Assembly (NCBI RefSeq): GCF_945605565.1
Contig: NZ_OX216966.1
Span: 4,766,001-4,830,000, forward strand
Direction of reading: 5' to 3'
DNA length: 64,000 bases
Source: Paenibacillus dendritiformis
GTDB lineage: Bacteria > Bacillota > Bacilli > Paenibacillales > Paenibacillaceae
In this document: positions 42,364 through 51,295 of the stretch, piece after piece
How the letters are laid out: every line of letters begins with the position of its first letter
How positions within the stretch are numbered: the stretch's first letter is position 1
Position numbers and translations under genes: made by a program
Notes under the pieces: model-generated
What the model was told of the DNA's origin: nothing
The model's input: the letters and a program-made list of their open reading frames with translations, nothing else
The model's database searches: none

Positions 42364-43281
42364 ATGAATGGGTGGTCGAACGTCGGTACGTTGGAGGAGT
42401 TAATGAGTCAGTATCCTACAGAAGAATCATGCATTCCTGCCCTGTTTGCGTTGAAATGGCCTCACGGCTTTCGCTGCCCGAACTGCCGGCATACCCGCGC
42501 CTATGTAATCCGGACGCGGCGGCTTCCTCTGTATGAATGCAGCGACTGCCAACACCAGACGTCTCTGATGGCCGGTACGATCCTGGAAGGAAGCCGGACC
42601 TCTCTGCGGAAATGGATCGCTGCGATCTGGCTTGTCTCTCATCCTGCTGCAGGAATTAATGCGGTTAGGCTGAGCTCTATGCTTAAGGTTACCTATAAAA
42701 CTGCATGGGCGATGCTGCATAAGATTCGTATAGCGATTAGCTGTGCCGATGAGGAAGAACGGCTTGATCATCGTGTGTTTGGCTTTATTGCCTTTAATGG
42801 CCCGCGCCAATATCCCAATGTCGATCTGGCTCCACGGGAGCAGCCGATTATCGTGGCAGCCTCGCTGGATTCGAACGGAGAGGAACGGCAATATAAAATG
42901 AAGCAGGTTAACCGGCAGCATATGTCCGGGAAGCTGTTGCTTCCTTGCGGCCGCGATCATTTTATCGCAGAACATGTCACTGCGACCGAGTCCATGATCT
43001 CGATCATTCGCCAACGATTTCGGGTAAAGCAAAACAGTCCATTGTATACTGTGTTCCGACGTGCGCAACGTTGGTTATGCGATACGTTCCGCGGGATAAG
43101 CGGCAAGTATTTGCAGTATTATTTGGACGAATTTTGTTACCGGGAAAATGCTATCGCACTCCAGGAGGCAGGATGGGAACCCTTGGCGGCGATATGCTGT
43201 GCCGATAACGGGGCAAGACGCCGGTACTTATGGAGAGCTACCTCCTCTCAAACCCACGATCGCTATCTTATAGCTGCCTGA
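42364..43281 (+). CDS. IS1595-like transposase-derived protein lacking clear catalytic residues
   Basis: 305 residues. N-terminal zinc ribbon (CPNCRHTRAYVIRTRRLPLYECSDC), helix-turn-helix region (NAVRLSSMLKVTYKTAWAMLHKIR) and an ISXO2-like C-terminus (FRGISGKYLQYYLDEFCYREN). The usual DET after the HTH is LDH in EEERLDHRVFGF, the second Asp is not found, and the HTN..E motif before the last region reads NSPLYTVF. So the active site appears lost although the frame is intact. AGGAGGAGG is five to eight bases upstream. No terminal inverted repeats or target duplication are visible; the flanks carry arrays of opposed repeats. It may be a domesticated DNA-binding protein. Confidence 0.75.
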   Translation: MNGWSNVGTLEELMSQYPTEESCIPALFALKWPHGFRCPNCRHTRAYVIRTRRLPLYECSDCQHQTSLMAGTILEGSRTSLRKWIAAIWLVSHPAAGINAVRLSSMLKVTYKTAWAMLHKIRIAISCADEEERLDHRVFGFIAFNGPRQYPNVDLAPREQPIIVAASLDSNGEERQYKMKQVNRQHMSGKLLLPCGRDHFIAEHVTATESMISIIRQRFRVKQNSPLYTVFRRAQRWLCDTFRGISGKYLQYYLDEFCYRENAIALQEAGWEPLAAICCADNGARRRYLWRATSSQTHDRYLIAA

Positions 43282-43443
43282 ATGAATCACTACAGGAATC
43301 CTCAAAGGGGATATGCCTGGTGGACTGATCAGTCTCTCTGTTCTCAGTAAATTTTGTTGAGAATCTAGTTAAAAGTTCTATTTTTTGATTGGGTCTGTTT
43401 TTGTGCTTATCACTACATTACCGAGCTTCTAGCAACGCAGCTT

Positions 43444-43818
43444 CCTGAGTTACGGGGATAACGGGGTAAGGGGAGTTTGGTTTTGTCATTTCTTTAGAAA
43501 AAAGAGCCTGAGCTACGGGGATATTGTGCATAAGGGGAATATACAGATGTCCTGGGCTCGCAAGCTGAACATACTTATTCCTCAGACAGAGTTAATGGTC
43601 CTGTCAAACAGTGTTTCTGGCCATATCATGCGAAGAATTGATCGTTCAGAAGGAGTATCTGATCATATCAGGTAGAGTTACTAGTCATGTTAGGCAAAGT
43701 TAGCGGTCAAGTCAGGCAGCCGTACACGCTTGACTTCCTGAGCTGCGGGGATACTCATCATAAGAGTTCGAGGATACTTACATACATAAGTCCGGGGATA
43801 CAGACCCTGTCATAAGAG
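43444..43818 (-). repeat. Inverted-orientation copies of the 29-bp repeat (right of the transposase-like gene)
   Basis: Copies read CCTGAG..ACGGGGATA....CATAAGG, the complement of the left array: 43444-43471, 43507-43535 and 43737-43765. Two further degenerate copies with a 26-27-base period continue to 43818. Together with the 22-base repeats they fill the 43282-43845 gap; no gene is seen there. Confidence 0.75.
43590..43719 (+). repeat. Degenerate 22-bp tandem repeat
   Basis: Six consecutive units of about 22 bases with consensus near AGTTACTGGTCATGTCAGGC: starts at 43590, 43612, 43634, 43656 (20 bases), 43676 and 43698. Each centres on a GTCA/ATCA..GTCAGG element. Confidence 0.6.
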
Positions 43819-43845
43819 ACGCAAGGCAACCACAACAAGGCAGAT

Positions 43846-43884
43846 AAAAACCCCAGAAGCGATCTATCTGCTTCCGGGGTTTTT
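43846..43884 (-). terminator. Terminator of efp
   Basis: CCCCGGAAGC / GCTTCTGGGG (one G-U) with TTTTT on both sides, 30 bases after the efp stop. Confidence 0.88.
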
Positions 43885-43913
43885 CGGAGCCGGCGATTGC
43901 CGACATCCGTTAA

Positions 43914-44471
43914 TTAGGCGCGGGAAATATATTTGCCTTCTCGCGTGTCGATCAGAAGGACGTCTCCTTCGTTGATGAACAGCGGCACTTGAACGTTGAG
44001 GCCGGTTTCCACGGTCGCGTTTTTGGTTGCGCCTGTCGCTGTGTTGCCCTTGACGCCTGGCTCGGTCTCGACAACCTTCAGCTCAACGCTGTTCGGGAGA
44101 TTGATGCCGATAATCTCGCCTTGGTAGCTGCTGATATGAACGATCATGTTGTCTTTGAGGAAGTTCAGTTCCCATTCGAGCTGATCCTTCGTCAGATTGA
44201 ACTGATCATAGGTCTCATTATCCATGAACGTATATTCATCTCCGCTGTTGTACAGGTACTGTACTTCGCGGTTGTCGATTTGCGCCTTCGCAAGCGTCTC
44301 GCCCGCGCGGAACGTTTTCTCCACCGTGTTGCCGTTGCGCAGGTTTTTCAGCTTGGAGCGCACAAACGCAGCGCCTTTGCCCGGCTTCACATGCTGGAAA
44401 TCGAGGACCGTAAAAATATCTCCGTCCACTTCAACTGTCAATCCTGTCTTAAAATCGTTAACTGATATCAT
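43914..44471 (-). CDS. efp: Elongation factor P
   Basis: 185 residues in three beta-barrel domains. The tip loop [17 protein letters not shown] carries Lys32, the residue modified in other bacteria; the C-terminal INTRE-type end [16 protein letters not shown] is standard. EF-P rescues ribosomes stalled at polyproline, relevant to the Pro-rich E2, AccB and sporulation linkers here. It lies 80 bases after the Xaa-Pro peptidase gene, as in other Bacillales. Confidence 0.97.
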   Translation of the reverse strand: MISVNDFKTGLTVEVDGDIFTVLDFQHVKPGKGAAFVRSKLKNLRNGNTVEKTFRAGETLAKAQIDNREVQYLYNSGDEYTFMDNETYDQFNLTKDQLEWELNFLKDNMIVHISSYQGEIIGINLPNSVELKVVETEPGVKGNTATGATKNATVETGLNVQVPLFINEGDVLLIDTREGKYISRA

Positions 44472-44551
44472 TCGCTTGATTCCCTCCTACAATTATGCAA
44501 CCCAGATTCCTTGGACGGAGTAGATCCCTGATGCTCCCCAATCCTGTCCGA

Positions 44552-45628
44552 CTACATGTCCAATACGAGCAGTTCCTTGGTCGATTGAGTCATAATCTCA
44601 ATTCCGCTGTCCGTAATGACAATATCGTCCTCAATGCGCACACCGCCGAAGCCCGGCAAATAGATGCCCGGCTCGACCGTTACCGTCATGCCCGGGGTGA
44701 GCACATCATCGGACGAAGAAGCAAGACGAGGCATTTCATGGATTTCCATGCCTACGCCGTGCCCGGTGCTGTGTCCGAACTGATCGCCATATCCATGGCG
44801 CTTGATAATATCGCGCGCCAACGCGTCAGCTTCCCGTCCCGTCATGCCCGGACGGATGTGAGCCAGCGCATTCAGCTGTGCTTCCAGTACAATATTATAA
44901 ATGTCCCGGTGTTTATCCGACGGAGTGCCGAGAACGACAGTCCGTGTCAGATCGGAACAGTAGCCGTTGTACAATGCGCCGAAATCAAATTTAATGAATT
45001 CGTTGCCTTGAATGACCCGTTCGCTCGCCACGCCGTGCGGAAGCGCCGAACGCTCTCCGGATGCGACGATCGTATCGAACGAGCTGGATGTGGCCCCATG
45101 CTTGCGCATGAAAAATTCCATTTCCAATGCGAGATCCTTCTCCCGCACGCCAGGCTTGATGAAGCCAAGAATGTGACTGAAGGTTCGGTCGGCCAGTTCG
45201 GCAGCTTCCCTCATTACCGCCAGTTCCTCCGCATCCTTGATCATCCGCAGATCTTCTACCAGTCCGCCGACCGGAACCAGTTCGATCCCTTGCAGTTGCT
45301 CGCTGTATGCGGCATATGTCGAATACGTCACATGCTCCTGCTCGAAGCCGATTCGGGTCAGGCCCGCCTCGGACAGCAGCTGCTTCAGTGTGTCTGTCAT
45401 TTTCGGCGCGTGCTCCACCACTTGCATATGCTTCGCCTGATCCGATGCTTGCGTCGTGTAACGGAAATCCGTCATTAGAACCGCCCGATCGGCTGTAATG
45501 AAGACGTAGCCTGAAGATCCGGTAAATCCGGTCAAATAACGCCGGTTAACCGCACTGGTCACAAACAATGCTTCCAAGCCGCGAGCTTCCATCGCTTCTC
45601 TCAATCGAGTAATGCGGTGTTGACTCAT
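44552..45628 (-). CDS. M24-family Xaa-Pro peptidase (YqhT)
   Basis: 358 residues: creatinase-like N-terminal domain and pita-bread metalloprotease domain with ligands in [19 protein letters not shown] (two Asp), [15 protein letters not shown] (His), TVEPGIYLP and [11 protein letters not shown] (two Glu). It removes the N-terminal residue or splits dipeptides before proline. The start ATG 45628 has AGGAG nine bases upstream, not the ATGs a few codons earlier. Between efp and aroQ, a conserved order. Confidence 0.93.
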   Translation of the reverse strand: MSQHRITRLREAMEARGLEALFVTSAVNRRYLTGFTGSSGYVFITADRAVLMTDFRYTTQASDQAKHMQVVEHAPKMTDTLKQLLSEAGLTRIGFEQEHVTYSTYAAYSEQLQGIELVPVGGLVEDLRMIKDAEELAVMREAAELADRTFSHILGFIKPGVREKDLALEMEFFMRKHGATSSSFDTIVASGERSALPHGVASERVIQGNEFIKFDFGALYNGYCSDLTRTVVLGTPSDKHRDIYNIVLEAQLNALAHIRPGMTGREADALARDIIKRHGYGDQFGHSTGHGVGMEIHEMPRLASSSDDVLTPGMTVTVEPGIYLPGFGGVRIEDDIVITDSGIEIMTQSTKELLVLDM

Positions 45629-45682
45629 ACTCATCATCTCCTGACATGGACTATTGTCAATCCGTTATTCGGGCCCGCCCGA

Positions 45683-46132
45683 TTATTCCCGCTTCGAATC
45701 GCTTACAGCCTGATGAAGCGCCATAAGTCCCAACTCGTAGGACCTCGATCCGAATCCCGCAATCTGACCGAGGACAACCGGTGCGGTCACCGACACATGC
45801 CGGAAGGCTTCCCTTTTATGTATGTTCGACATATGAACTTCAACTGTCGGGATGTTCACGGCGCTGATCGCATCGCGCAGCGCATAGCTGTAATGCGTCA
45901 GTGCGCCCGGATTGATCAGGATGCCGTCATGCGTGCCGTAAGCGGCATGGATGCGGTCGATCAGTTCGCCTTCGTGATTGCTCTGGAAGGTCTCCAGCCG
46001 GACGCCCCATTCCTCCGCCATCCTCGTCAGCCTGCCCTCTATGGCAGCCAACGATTCGTCTCCGTAGACTCCGGGCTCACGTATGCCGAGCATGTTCAGA
46101 TTCGGTCCGTTCAATACCAGATAGGAAGCCAA
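45683..46132 (-). CDS. aroQ: Type II 3-dehydroquinate dehydratase
   Basis: 149 residues: [20 protein letters not shown] (catalytic Tyr), [19 protein letters not shown] and [17 protein letters not shown]. It dehydrates 3-dehydroquinate in the shikimate pathway; it forms dodecamers. The start is put at TTG 46132 with AAGGGG eight bases upstream (GTG 46141 is the alternative). Confidence 0.95.
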   Translation of the reverse strand: MASYLVLNGPNLNMLGIREPGVYGDESLAAIEGRLTRMAEEWGVRLETFQSNHEGELIDRIHAAYGTHDGILINPGALTHYSYALRDAISAVNIPTVEVHMSNIHKREAFRHVSVTAPVVLGQIAGFGSRSYELGLMALHQAVSDSKRE

Positions 46133-46252
46133 GCCGTACACCCCTTTCCCCGTACACGATTACATGAGAATCCTCACGTATTTTAACATACGAAGCGGCA
46201 AATGAGAAGCGCAACCGCAGAGGAGAAGCTTACTTTTCGGCACCCAGACAAT

Positions 46253-46849
46253 TTACATGACAGGCTGAGGCTGCGTGCGGTCGTCGGATGCATCCCCGCC
46301 GCCGTCATTCCCTCCCTTGTCCGGCGAATCTTGCCGGTCTCCCGGCGCACCGGATTGATCGGGATCTTGCGGCTCGCGCTCCCGCTCTTCATTGAATTCC
46401 GTCGCCACGGTATAGCCGATGAACAGCCCCCACAGCAGCATCGTGCACGATTCCGTCCATATCGTATTCCATGTCGTCTGCCGCACCGGCGGAACCAGGC
46501 CTAGCAGCGGCCCGGGTATGACGAACAGGATAACCCACCACACGAGACCGTAGACTACGCCTGCCCAAGGTCCCGGCACTTTGCGGAGCACAAGCACATA
46601 CAGCAGCGCCGCCAAAATCGAGAAGACGATGAATGCGACAAGCCCGAGAAGCTGGCCGTCCACCGTAGTCAAATAGGCATGCTTGTAAAACGGCTCGACC
46701 AAAAAACCGGGCACGATTATCGTAAAGCTAAATATATAGCCAAGCCAATGCAGTCCCCCCCATATCAATCCGGCAAAAAAACCGGTCAGCACGCCGAACG
46801 AGAACGGATTCGTCCGCTTCTGCTGCATCCGGGTTTGACGTTCGTTCAT
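46253..46849 (-). CDS. yqhR: YqhR-family membrane protein
   Basis: 198 residues with four membrane helices (about 18-40, 62-85, 90-110, 125-150) and an acidic, Gly/Asp-rich C-terminal tail. The region NPFSFGVLTGFFAGLIWGGLHW fits YqhR of Bacillales, and it lies between aroQ and yqhQ as there. AAGGGGAG precedes ATG 46849. Function unknown. It is divergent from the DUF1385 gene. Confidence 0.85.
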   Translation of the reverse strand: MNERQTRMQQKRTNPFSFGVLTGFFAGLIWGGLHWLGYIFSFTIIVPGFLVEPFYKHAYLTTVDGQLLGLVAFIVFSILAALLYVLVLRKVPGPWAGVVYGLVWWVILFVIPGPLLGLVPPVRQTTWNTIWTESCTMLLWGLFIGYTVATEFNEEREREPQDPDQSGAPGDRQDSPDKGGNDGGGDASDDRTQPQPVM

Positions 46850-47041
46850 ATTGATTGCTCCCCTTTCCTCGGACAATATTACATATGCGGTAGTATGCTC
46901 CAATCGGGAAAGGGAGATTACAGAATTCCGCAAATCATGATGTGGAAAACGGTGTTGAAATTCGTTACAATAATATAACATTCCTAATACATTAGTACTG
47001 ACTGCACAACTGTTTTTGAATACATGAGGATGGTGAAGAAT

Positions 47042-47992
47042 TTGTCTGAACAGCAAAACCGGTCAATTTATGGCGGACAGGCCGTTATCGAAGGCGTCAT
47101 GTTCGCTGGCAAGCATGTCAATGTGACAGCGGTCCGCCGTAAAAATAAGGAAATCACTTTTTATGAAGTTCCGCGCGAAGACAAGCCATGGCTTACCGCT
47201 TTGAAGAAGATTCCCTTTATCCGCGGGTTCGTCAGCCTGCTGGACGCAAGCGGCAAGGGGTATCAGCATTTGACTTATGCTGCGGAGAAGTACGCCGAGG
47301 ATGAGGAAGGAGAGGATGCGGCGGAACAGGGAAAAGACGATGGCAAATGGAATCTCGTCATGATTATCGGGGTCGCAGCCGTCGGCGTTCTGTCGCTTAT
47401 TTTCAGTAAAGTCATCTTTACCGCCGTTCCCGTCGTCATTGAGCAATTTTTATTCGGAAAAGCATTCGATAATCGGGTCATTCATACGCTGATTGAAGGA
47501 ATTATTAAAATTATTTTCCTGCTTGCCTACTTGTGGCTGATCGCCAAGACGCCGATTATCCGAAGACTGTTCCAGTACCACGGCGCGGAACACAAGGTTA
47601 TCACCGCCTATGAAGCAGGGCTGGAGCTGACGGTTCAGAACGTGCAGAAGTTCAGCACGCTTCATTACCGCTGCGGCAGCAGCTTTATCATTTTATCGGT
47701 CATCGTAGGTGTCGTCATTTACTCCTTCATCCCATATGATAATTTATGGGAACGGATTTACCCCCGACTCCTGCTTATCCCCGTCGTCATGGGCGTAGCT
47801 TATGAGTTCCTCCGCCTGACTAATGCGCTGAGAGATGTACCCGTGCTGCGCTGGCTCGGCTACCCCGGCTTGTGGCTGCAGTTGCTGACGACGAAGCCGC
47901 CGACCGACGATCAAGTGGAAGTATCCATCGCTTCGTTCAACCGAATGCGCGAGTTGGATCAGGAGTTGACCGCGAAGAAAGCGGCCTCCTGA
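47042..47992 (+). CDS. yqhQ: DUF1385 membrane protein (YqhQ)
   Basis: 316 residues. N-terminal signature YGGQAVIEGVMFAGKHV, then four membrane helices, and the conserved YHGAEHKVITAYEAG and HYRCGSSFIILSVIV motifs with His/Cys residues that suggest metal or nucleotide binding. Length and motifs match DUF1385. The start is assigned to TTG 47042 by comparison with the usual MSEQ.. start; ATG 47024 lacks a ribosome site. Function unknown. Confidence 0.9.
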   Translation: MSEQQNRSIYGGQAVIEGVMFAGKHVNVTAVRRKNKEITFYEVPREDKPWLTALKKIPFIRGFVSLLDASGKGYQHLTYAAEKYAEDEEGEDAAEQGKDDGKWNLVMIIGVAAVGVLSLIFSKVIFTAVPVVIEQFLFGKAFDNRVIHTLIEGIIKIIFLLAYLWLIAKTPIIRRLFQYHGAEHKVITAYEAGLELTVQNVQKFSTLHYRCGSSFIILSVIVGVVIYSFIPYDNLWERIYPRLLLIPVVMGVAYEFLRLTNALRDVPVLRWLGYPGLWLQLLTTKPPTDDQVEVSIASFNRMRELDQELTAKKAAS

Positions 47993-48041
47993 GCAGCATC
48001 GGCTTCTGCGGTACAAGACCACAGGCGAAAGGAATGATGAT

Positions 48042-48353
48042 ATGCGCGCATTTCCAAGATGGGCTCTGGCTGTAATCCTTGCGTTGGCCGGGATTGGCGT
48101 ACTGTACTCCGCCCTGCAAAGAGGCATCGCATCGTTGCTCATTCCCGTCGTGCTGATTGCAGCGGTGTTCCTCCTATATAAGCTGGGACCGAAGAAATCA
48201 GCCGCCCCCAAAATCAAGAAGTCGGCACAAACGGAAGCCAAGGCGAAGGGCAACGCGAACCGGCAGCCGAAGCGGATCCGGCCCCGATCTCAGGCCAACC
48301 TGCGGGTCATTGAAGGAAGCAAGCCGAAGGAGAACAAGAAGAATACGAAGTAG
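48042..48353 (+). CDS. Small basic membrane protein, hypothetical
   Basis: 103 residues: two membrane helices (about 8-26 and 29-48) followed by a strongly basic tail (KKSAAPKIKKSAQTEAKAKG, QPKRIRPRSQANLRV). The tail could bind RNA or phospholipids. AAAGGAATG precedes ATG. It follows yqhQ by about 50 bases on the same strand and ends at a strong terminator, so both are likely one transcript. I do not recognise a family. Confidence 0.75.
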   Translation: MRAFPRWALAVILALAGIGVLYSALQRGIASLLIPVVLIAAVFLLYKLGPKKSAAPKIKKSAQTEAKAKGNANRQPKRIRPRSQANLRVIEGSKPKENKKNTK

Positions 48354-48359
48354 CGGAAC

Positions 48360-48390
48360 GGAAGCGCTCGCCATGGCGCTTCCTTTTTTA
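48360..48390 (+). terminator. Rho-independent terminator
   Basis: GGAAGCGC / GCGCTTCC stem with an eight-base loop followed by TTTTTTATTT. It ends the yqhQ transcript. Confidence 0.93.
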
Positions 48391-48394
48391 TTTC

Positions 48395-48422
48395 TTAACA
48401 TTTCATTAAAATTCCATTAAAT
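48395..48422 (+). promoter_or_regulatory. Three 11-bp-spaced TTAA half-sites
   Basis: TTAACA (48395), TTAAAA (48406) and TTAAAT (48417) at exact 11-base steps. They resemble PhoB/PhoP-type direct-repeat boxes bound by OmpR-family regulators. A TACAAT at 48460 within CTCCCTGTACAATC is a -10 candidate for the gene at 48639. Confidence 0.6.
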
Positions 48423-48638
48423 AAAGTGACAGATTGATGCATTGCGATTCATCTCCCTGTACAATCAGACCGTAACGCTTCTTTTTTCTTGATGCCGACT
48501 CGGCTCCCCTCCTTCGCTGCACAAGCGTCAGTTGGATGCGCAACTTTTTTCCTCAATTGTACGTAAAAGGCTCTGGAATAATTATTTAACAATTATCCAA
48601 CACGCATGTTACCCCCTAAAAGAGAAGGAGTGTTCTTG

Positions 48639-50387
48639 ATGAAACGCAACAAATCAGGTAGTGTGAAACTTATCGCATTCAGTACGGTTTTGGCTTGGCA
48701 GTTATTATTTCCATTTGCTGCCGTACAAGCCTCCGATGCAAGCCATGTGCTTGCTTTAACAGCCGATAAGGCCGCAATGTCTCATAATGGACAAGAGCTT
48801 GCTGCCGATCAGCCCGTTGTCGAGAAGGACAACCTGGCTTATATTCCGCTGAAGAGCGTGGCGCTCCTCTACGGATTCTCCGTAACCTATGATGCCGCTG
48901 CGAAGGAAACGGTAGCCAGCAAAGAAGACATGACGCTTCGGTTCAAAGCAGGCGCGAAAACAATTGATGTCAACGGGACGGCAGTGGAATCGGCAGGAGA
49001 GATTTTCAGCCAGAAGGGCAGCTTAATGATACCGCTTCGCACATGGGCTGACATTACGGAGAGCCAGCTGAAGGTGTCCGGATCGGAATATACGCTGTCC
49101 TGGACAGAGGTCATCGTCGAGCCCTCCCCTCCCGTCGCCAATTTCAAAACCGACAAGTCCGTCTATCGAATGGGCGAAAATATTCGGTATGAGGATCTGA
49201 GCGAAGACGAGCATAGCGAGATCGTAAAGCGTACCTGGACAGGCAAAGCGTCCGCCTTCTTCGAACCCGGGGAGCATGAAGTTACGCTTCGGGTCGAGAA
49301 CGAACACGGGAAGAGCGATACGATCACTCATAAGATTACCGTTACCAATGATTCCTTATATACACCGAACGAGCACGGGCTGCTCTACGCTGAACCCGGA
49401 AGCAAATTTCCGGTTGACCGCAATGACGTGCTCGTCTATGAACCGGTCAATTATACGACAACGACCAGTCCAATGACCTTCGTCCGCAGCAATAGCCCGG
49501 AGCATCTGTATGGGGAGGAAGGTATCGGTTACCAGGATACGCTCTCGGGAAGCTTCCGGATTAACATCCACAATCAGAACCGTTCGCAGCAAGATATATC
49601 CGTATACTTGCTGGCGACGAATCATGGCACCTCCGATGCCAATGTCAAGCTCAACGCCTTCGGGATGGGCGGCCCGACCAAATATGTGTCCACCAGCGGC
49701 AAAACCGCCGTATCGCGGTTCCTGGACTCTCTCGCCAAGTCCGAACCGGTCCGGACGATGAAGGTGCCAGCCGGCGAGACGGTCGTGGTCCTGCCCGAGA
49801 TCAGCAAATCTCCGATGAAGGGCGGGCTGACCATGACATCCTATTCCGAAATTCATACGGACCAAGAACTTGAATTCTCGGTTGTCATCCTGAATCCGGA
49901 CAAGGATCCGATCGAAGCGCTGCCGGAGCTTCCCGTGCTGGATCGGGACGGCAAGCATGTGCGCGGAACATTCCCCGAAGGAAACCGCACGTTCCACGTC
50001 AATCAGGTGCTTGGCACCAAGCCGCAGCGGATGATTATCGGGGATAATGATCTCGATACGTTCGTGACAGGCTCCGATAGCGTCACCGGCCTGGAGGAGG
50101 TCAATATCGGGAACACCGGGGTGCTCTATGATGTGGAACTCCAGGTTGCCCCGCACACCCTTGTCGGACTGAACGCGCGCGGCGGACATTATGCGGGCGC
50201 CTTCCTCGTGAACGGCAAAGTCGTAAATATGCTGGATGGAAGCATACTTATCAATCCGGAAGAGGTCGGCGTTCTGCACCGGACAGGCGATCGAGAAGAG
50301 ACGGTTCATCTGACCTTCGTCCTGGCCTCCGGAAGCAATCTTCCGATTCATATGCTGTTCCTGCCGGTGCCGGAAGCAAAAGAATAG
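48639..50387 (+). CDS. Secreted copper amine oxidase N-domain protein with PKD-like domain
   Basis: 582 residues. A signal peptide (about 1-32, ending VQASD), a copper-amine-oxidase N-terminal-like domain (about 35-155; LAYIPLKSVALLYGFSV, GSLMIPLRTWADI), a PKD-like beta domain (about 165-240) and a long beta-rich part of unknown type. Such N-domains are common in Paenibacillus surface proteins. No enzyme motif is seen in the C-terminal part; no anchor or S-layer domain either, so it is probably released or wall-associated. AAGGAG precedes ATG 48639. Upstream half-sites suggest control by the adjacent two-component system. Confidence 0.8.
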   Translation: MKRNKSGSVKLIAFSTVLAWQLLFPFAAVQASDASHVLALTADKAAMSHNGQELAADQPVVEKDNLAYIPLKSVALLYGFSVTYDAAAKETVASKEDMTLRFKAGAKTIDVNGTAVESAGEIFSQKGSLMIPLRTWADITESQLKVSGSEYTLSWTEVIVEPSPPVANFKTDKSVYRMGENIRYEDLSEDEHSEIVKRTWTGKASAFFEPGEHEVTLRVENEHGKSDTITHKITVTNDSLYTPNEHGLLYAEPGSKFPVDRNDVLVYEPVNYTTTTSPMTFVRSNSPEHLYGEEGIGYQDTLSGSFRINIHNQNRSQQDISVYLLATNHGTSDANVKLNAFGMGGPTKYVSTSGKTAVSRFLDSLAKSEPVRTMKVPAGETVVVLPEISKSPMKGGLTMTSYSEIHTDQELEFSVVILNPDKDPIEALPELPVLDRDGKHVRGTFPEGNRTFHVNQVLGTKPQRMIIGDNDLDTFVTGSDSVTGLEEVNIGNTGVLYDVELQVAPHTLVGLNARGGHYAGAFLVNGKVVNMLDGSILINPEEVGVLHRTGDREETVHLTFVLASGSNLPIHMLFLPVPEAKE

Positions 50388-50453
50388 GGTTGCGTTATTG
50401 CGCAGTTACGCGCATCCTATATAGAGAGAAAAAAATTCGGTTGATTGGCGCCA

Positions 50454-50491
50454 TCAAGACGCTGCCGGGCGGAATGCCCGGGGCGTCTTGA
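50454..50491 (+). terminator. Long hairpin between the secreted-protein gene and the response regulator
   Basis: TCAAGACGC / GCGTCTTGA enclosing GCCGGGC / GCCCGG. Very stable, 65 bases after the upstream stop. No T run follows, so it may be an attenuator. Confidence 0.55.
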
Positions 50492-50570
50492 AGCATGTCC
50501 CGCCGCTTCGCTTCCAGAGGGGACGTGTCACAACGCACAATCGTACCTACACTGCAAAGGAGTCAGTCTG

Positions 50571-51269
50571 ATGCCGAAAGAGACCATTCTATTGGTAGAC
50601 GATGAGAAAGAGATTATTGAGCTTATCGAAATTTATTTAAAAAATGAAGGGTATGAACTGCTGAAGGCGCCGAATGGCCTGGCCGCCCTCGAATTGCTGC
50701 AGAACCATAAGGTCGATCTGATTATATTGGATGTCATGATGCCGAAGATGGACGGGATTCAGGCCTGTATGAAAATACGGGAGCAGAACAACACGCCGAT
50801 TATTATGCTGTCGGCCAAGAGCCAGGATATCGATAAAATCGCAGGCCTTAGCATTGGAGCGGACGACTATGTCACCAAGCCGTTCAATCCGCTCGTCCTT
50901 ATTGCCCGCGTCAAGTCGCAGCTGCGCCGCTACAAGCAGTTCAATACGGCGCGCCCGGCGGACGAGAATGAGATCCAGATTGACGACCTCGTCATTAATT
51001 TTGCCACTCACTCGGTAACCGTGGATGATGTGCCCGTGAAGCTGACTCCGCGCGAATTCGCGATCCTGAAGCTGCTGGCGGTGAATCGGGGGATCGTATT
51101 GAGCATGGAAAAAATATATCAGGAAGTATGGAACGAACCGTTCATGGAATCCAAAAACACCGTCATGGTCCATATTCGCAAGATTCGCGAGAAGATCGAA
51201 AAAGATAACCAAAATCCGAGATTTATTAAAACCGTATGGGGCATTGGCTACAAGATGGAGTCCCTGTAA
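50571..51269 (+). CDS. OmpR/VanR-type response regulator
   Basis: 232 residues. Receiver with Asp-Asp pair LVDDEKEI, phospho-acceptor Asp54 in LIILDVMMPKMDG and Lys in DDYVTKPFNP; winged-helix DNA-binding domain with LTPREFAILKLLAVN and the KNTVMVHIRKIREKIE recognition helix. AAAGGAG stands eight bases before ATG 50571. It pairs with the kinase that starts 26 bases later. Likely targets are the flanking envelope genes; the signal is unknown. Confidence 0.93.
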   Translation: MPKETILLVDDEKEIIELIEIYLKNEGYELLKAPNGLAALELLQNHKVDLIILDVMMPKMDGIQACMKIREQNNTPIIMLSAKSQDIDKIAGLSIGADDYVTKPFNPLVLIARVKSQLRRYKQFNTARPADENEIQIDDLVINFATHSVTVDDVPVKLTPREFAILKLLAVNRGIVLSMEKIYQEVWNEPFMESKNTVMVHIRKIREKIEKDNQNPRFIKTVWGIGYKMESL

Positions 51270-51295
51270 AACGGGATGCGATAGGAGTGTCATGA

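Noticed and set aside
42361..43281. A complete active insertion sequence
   Set aside because: No terminal inverted repeats or target duplication, and the catalytic motifs are missing.
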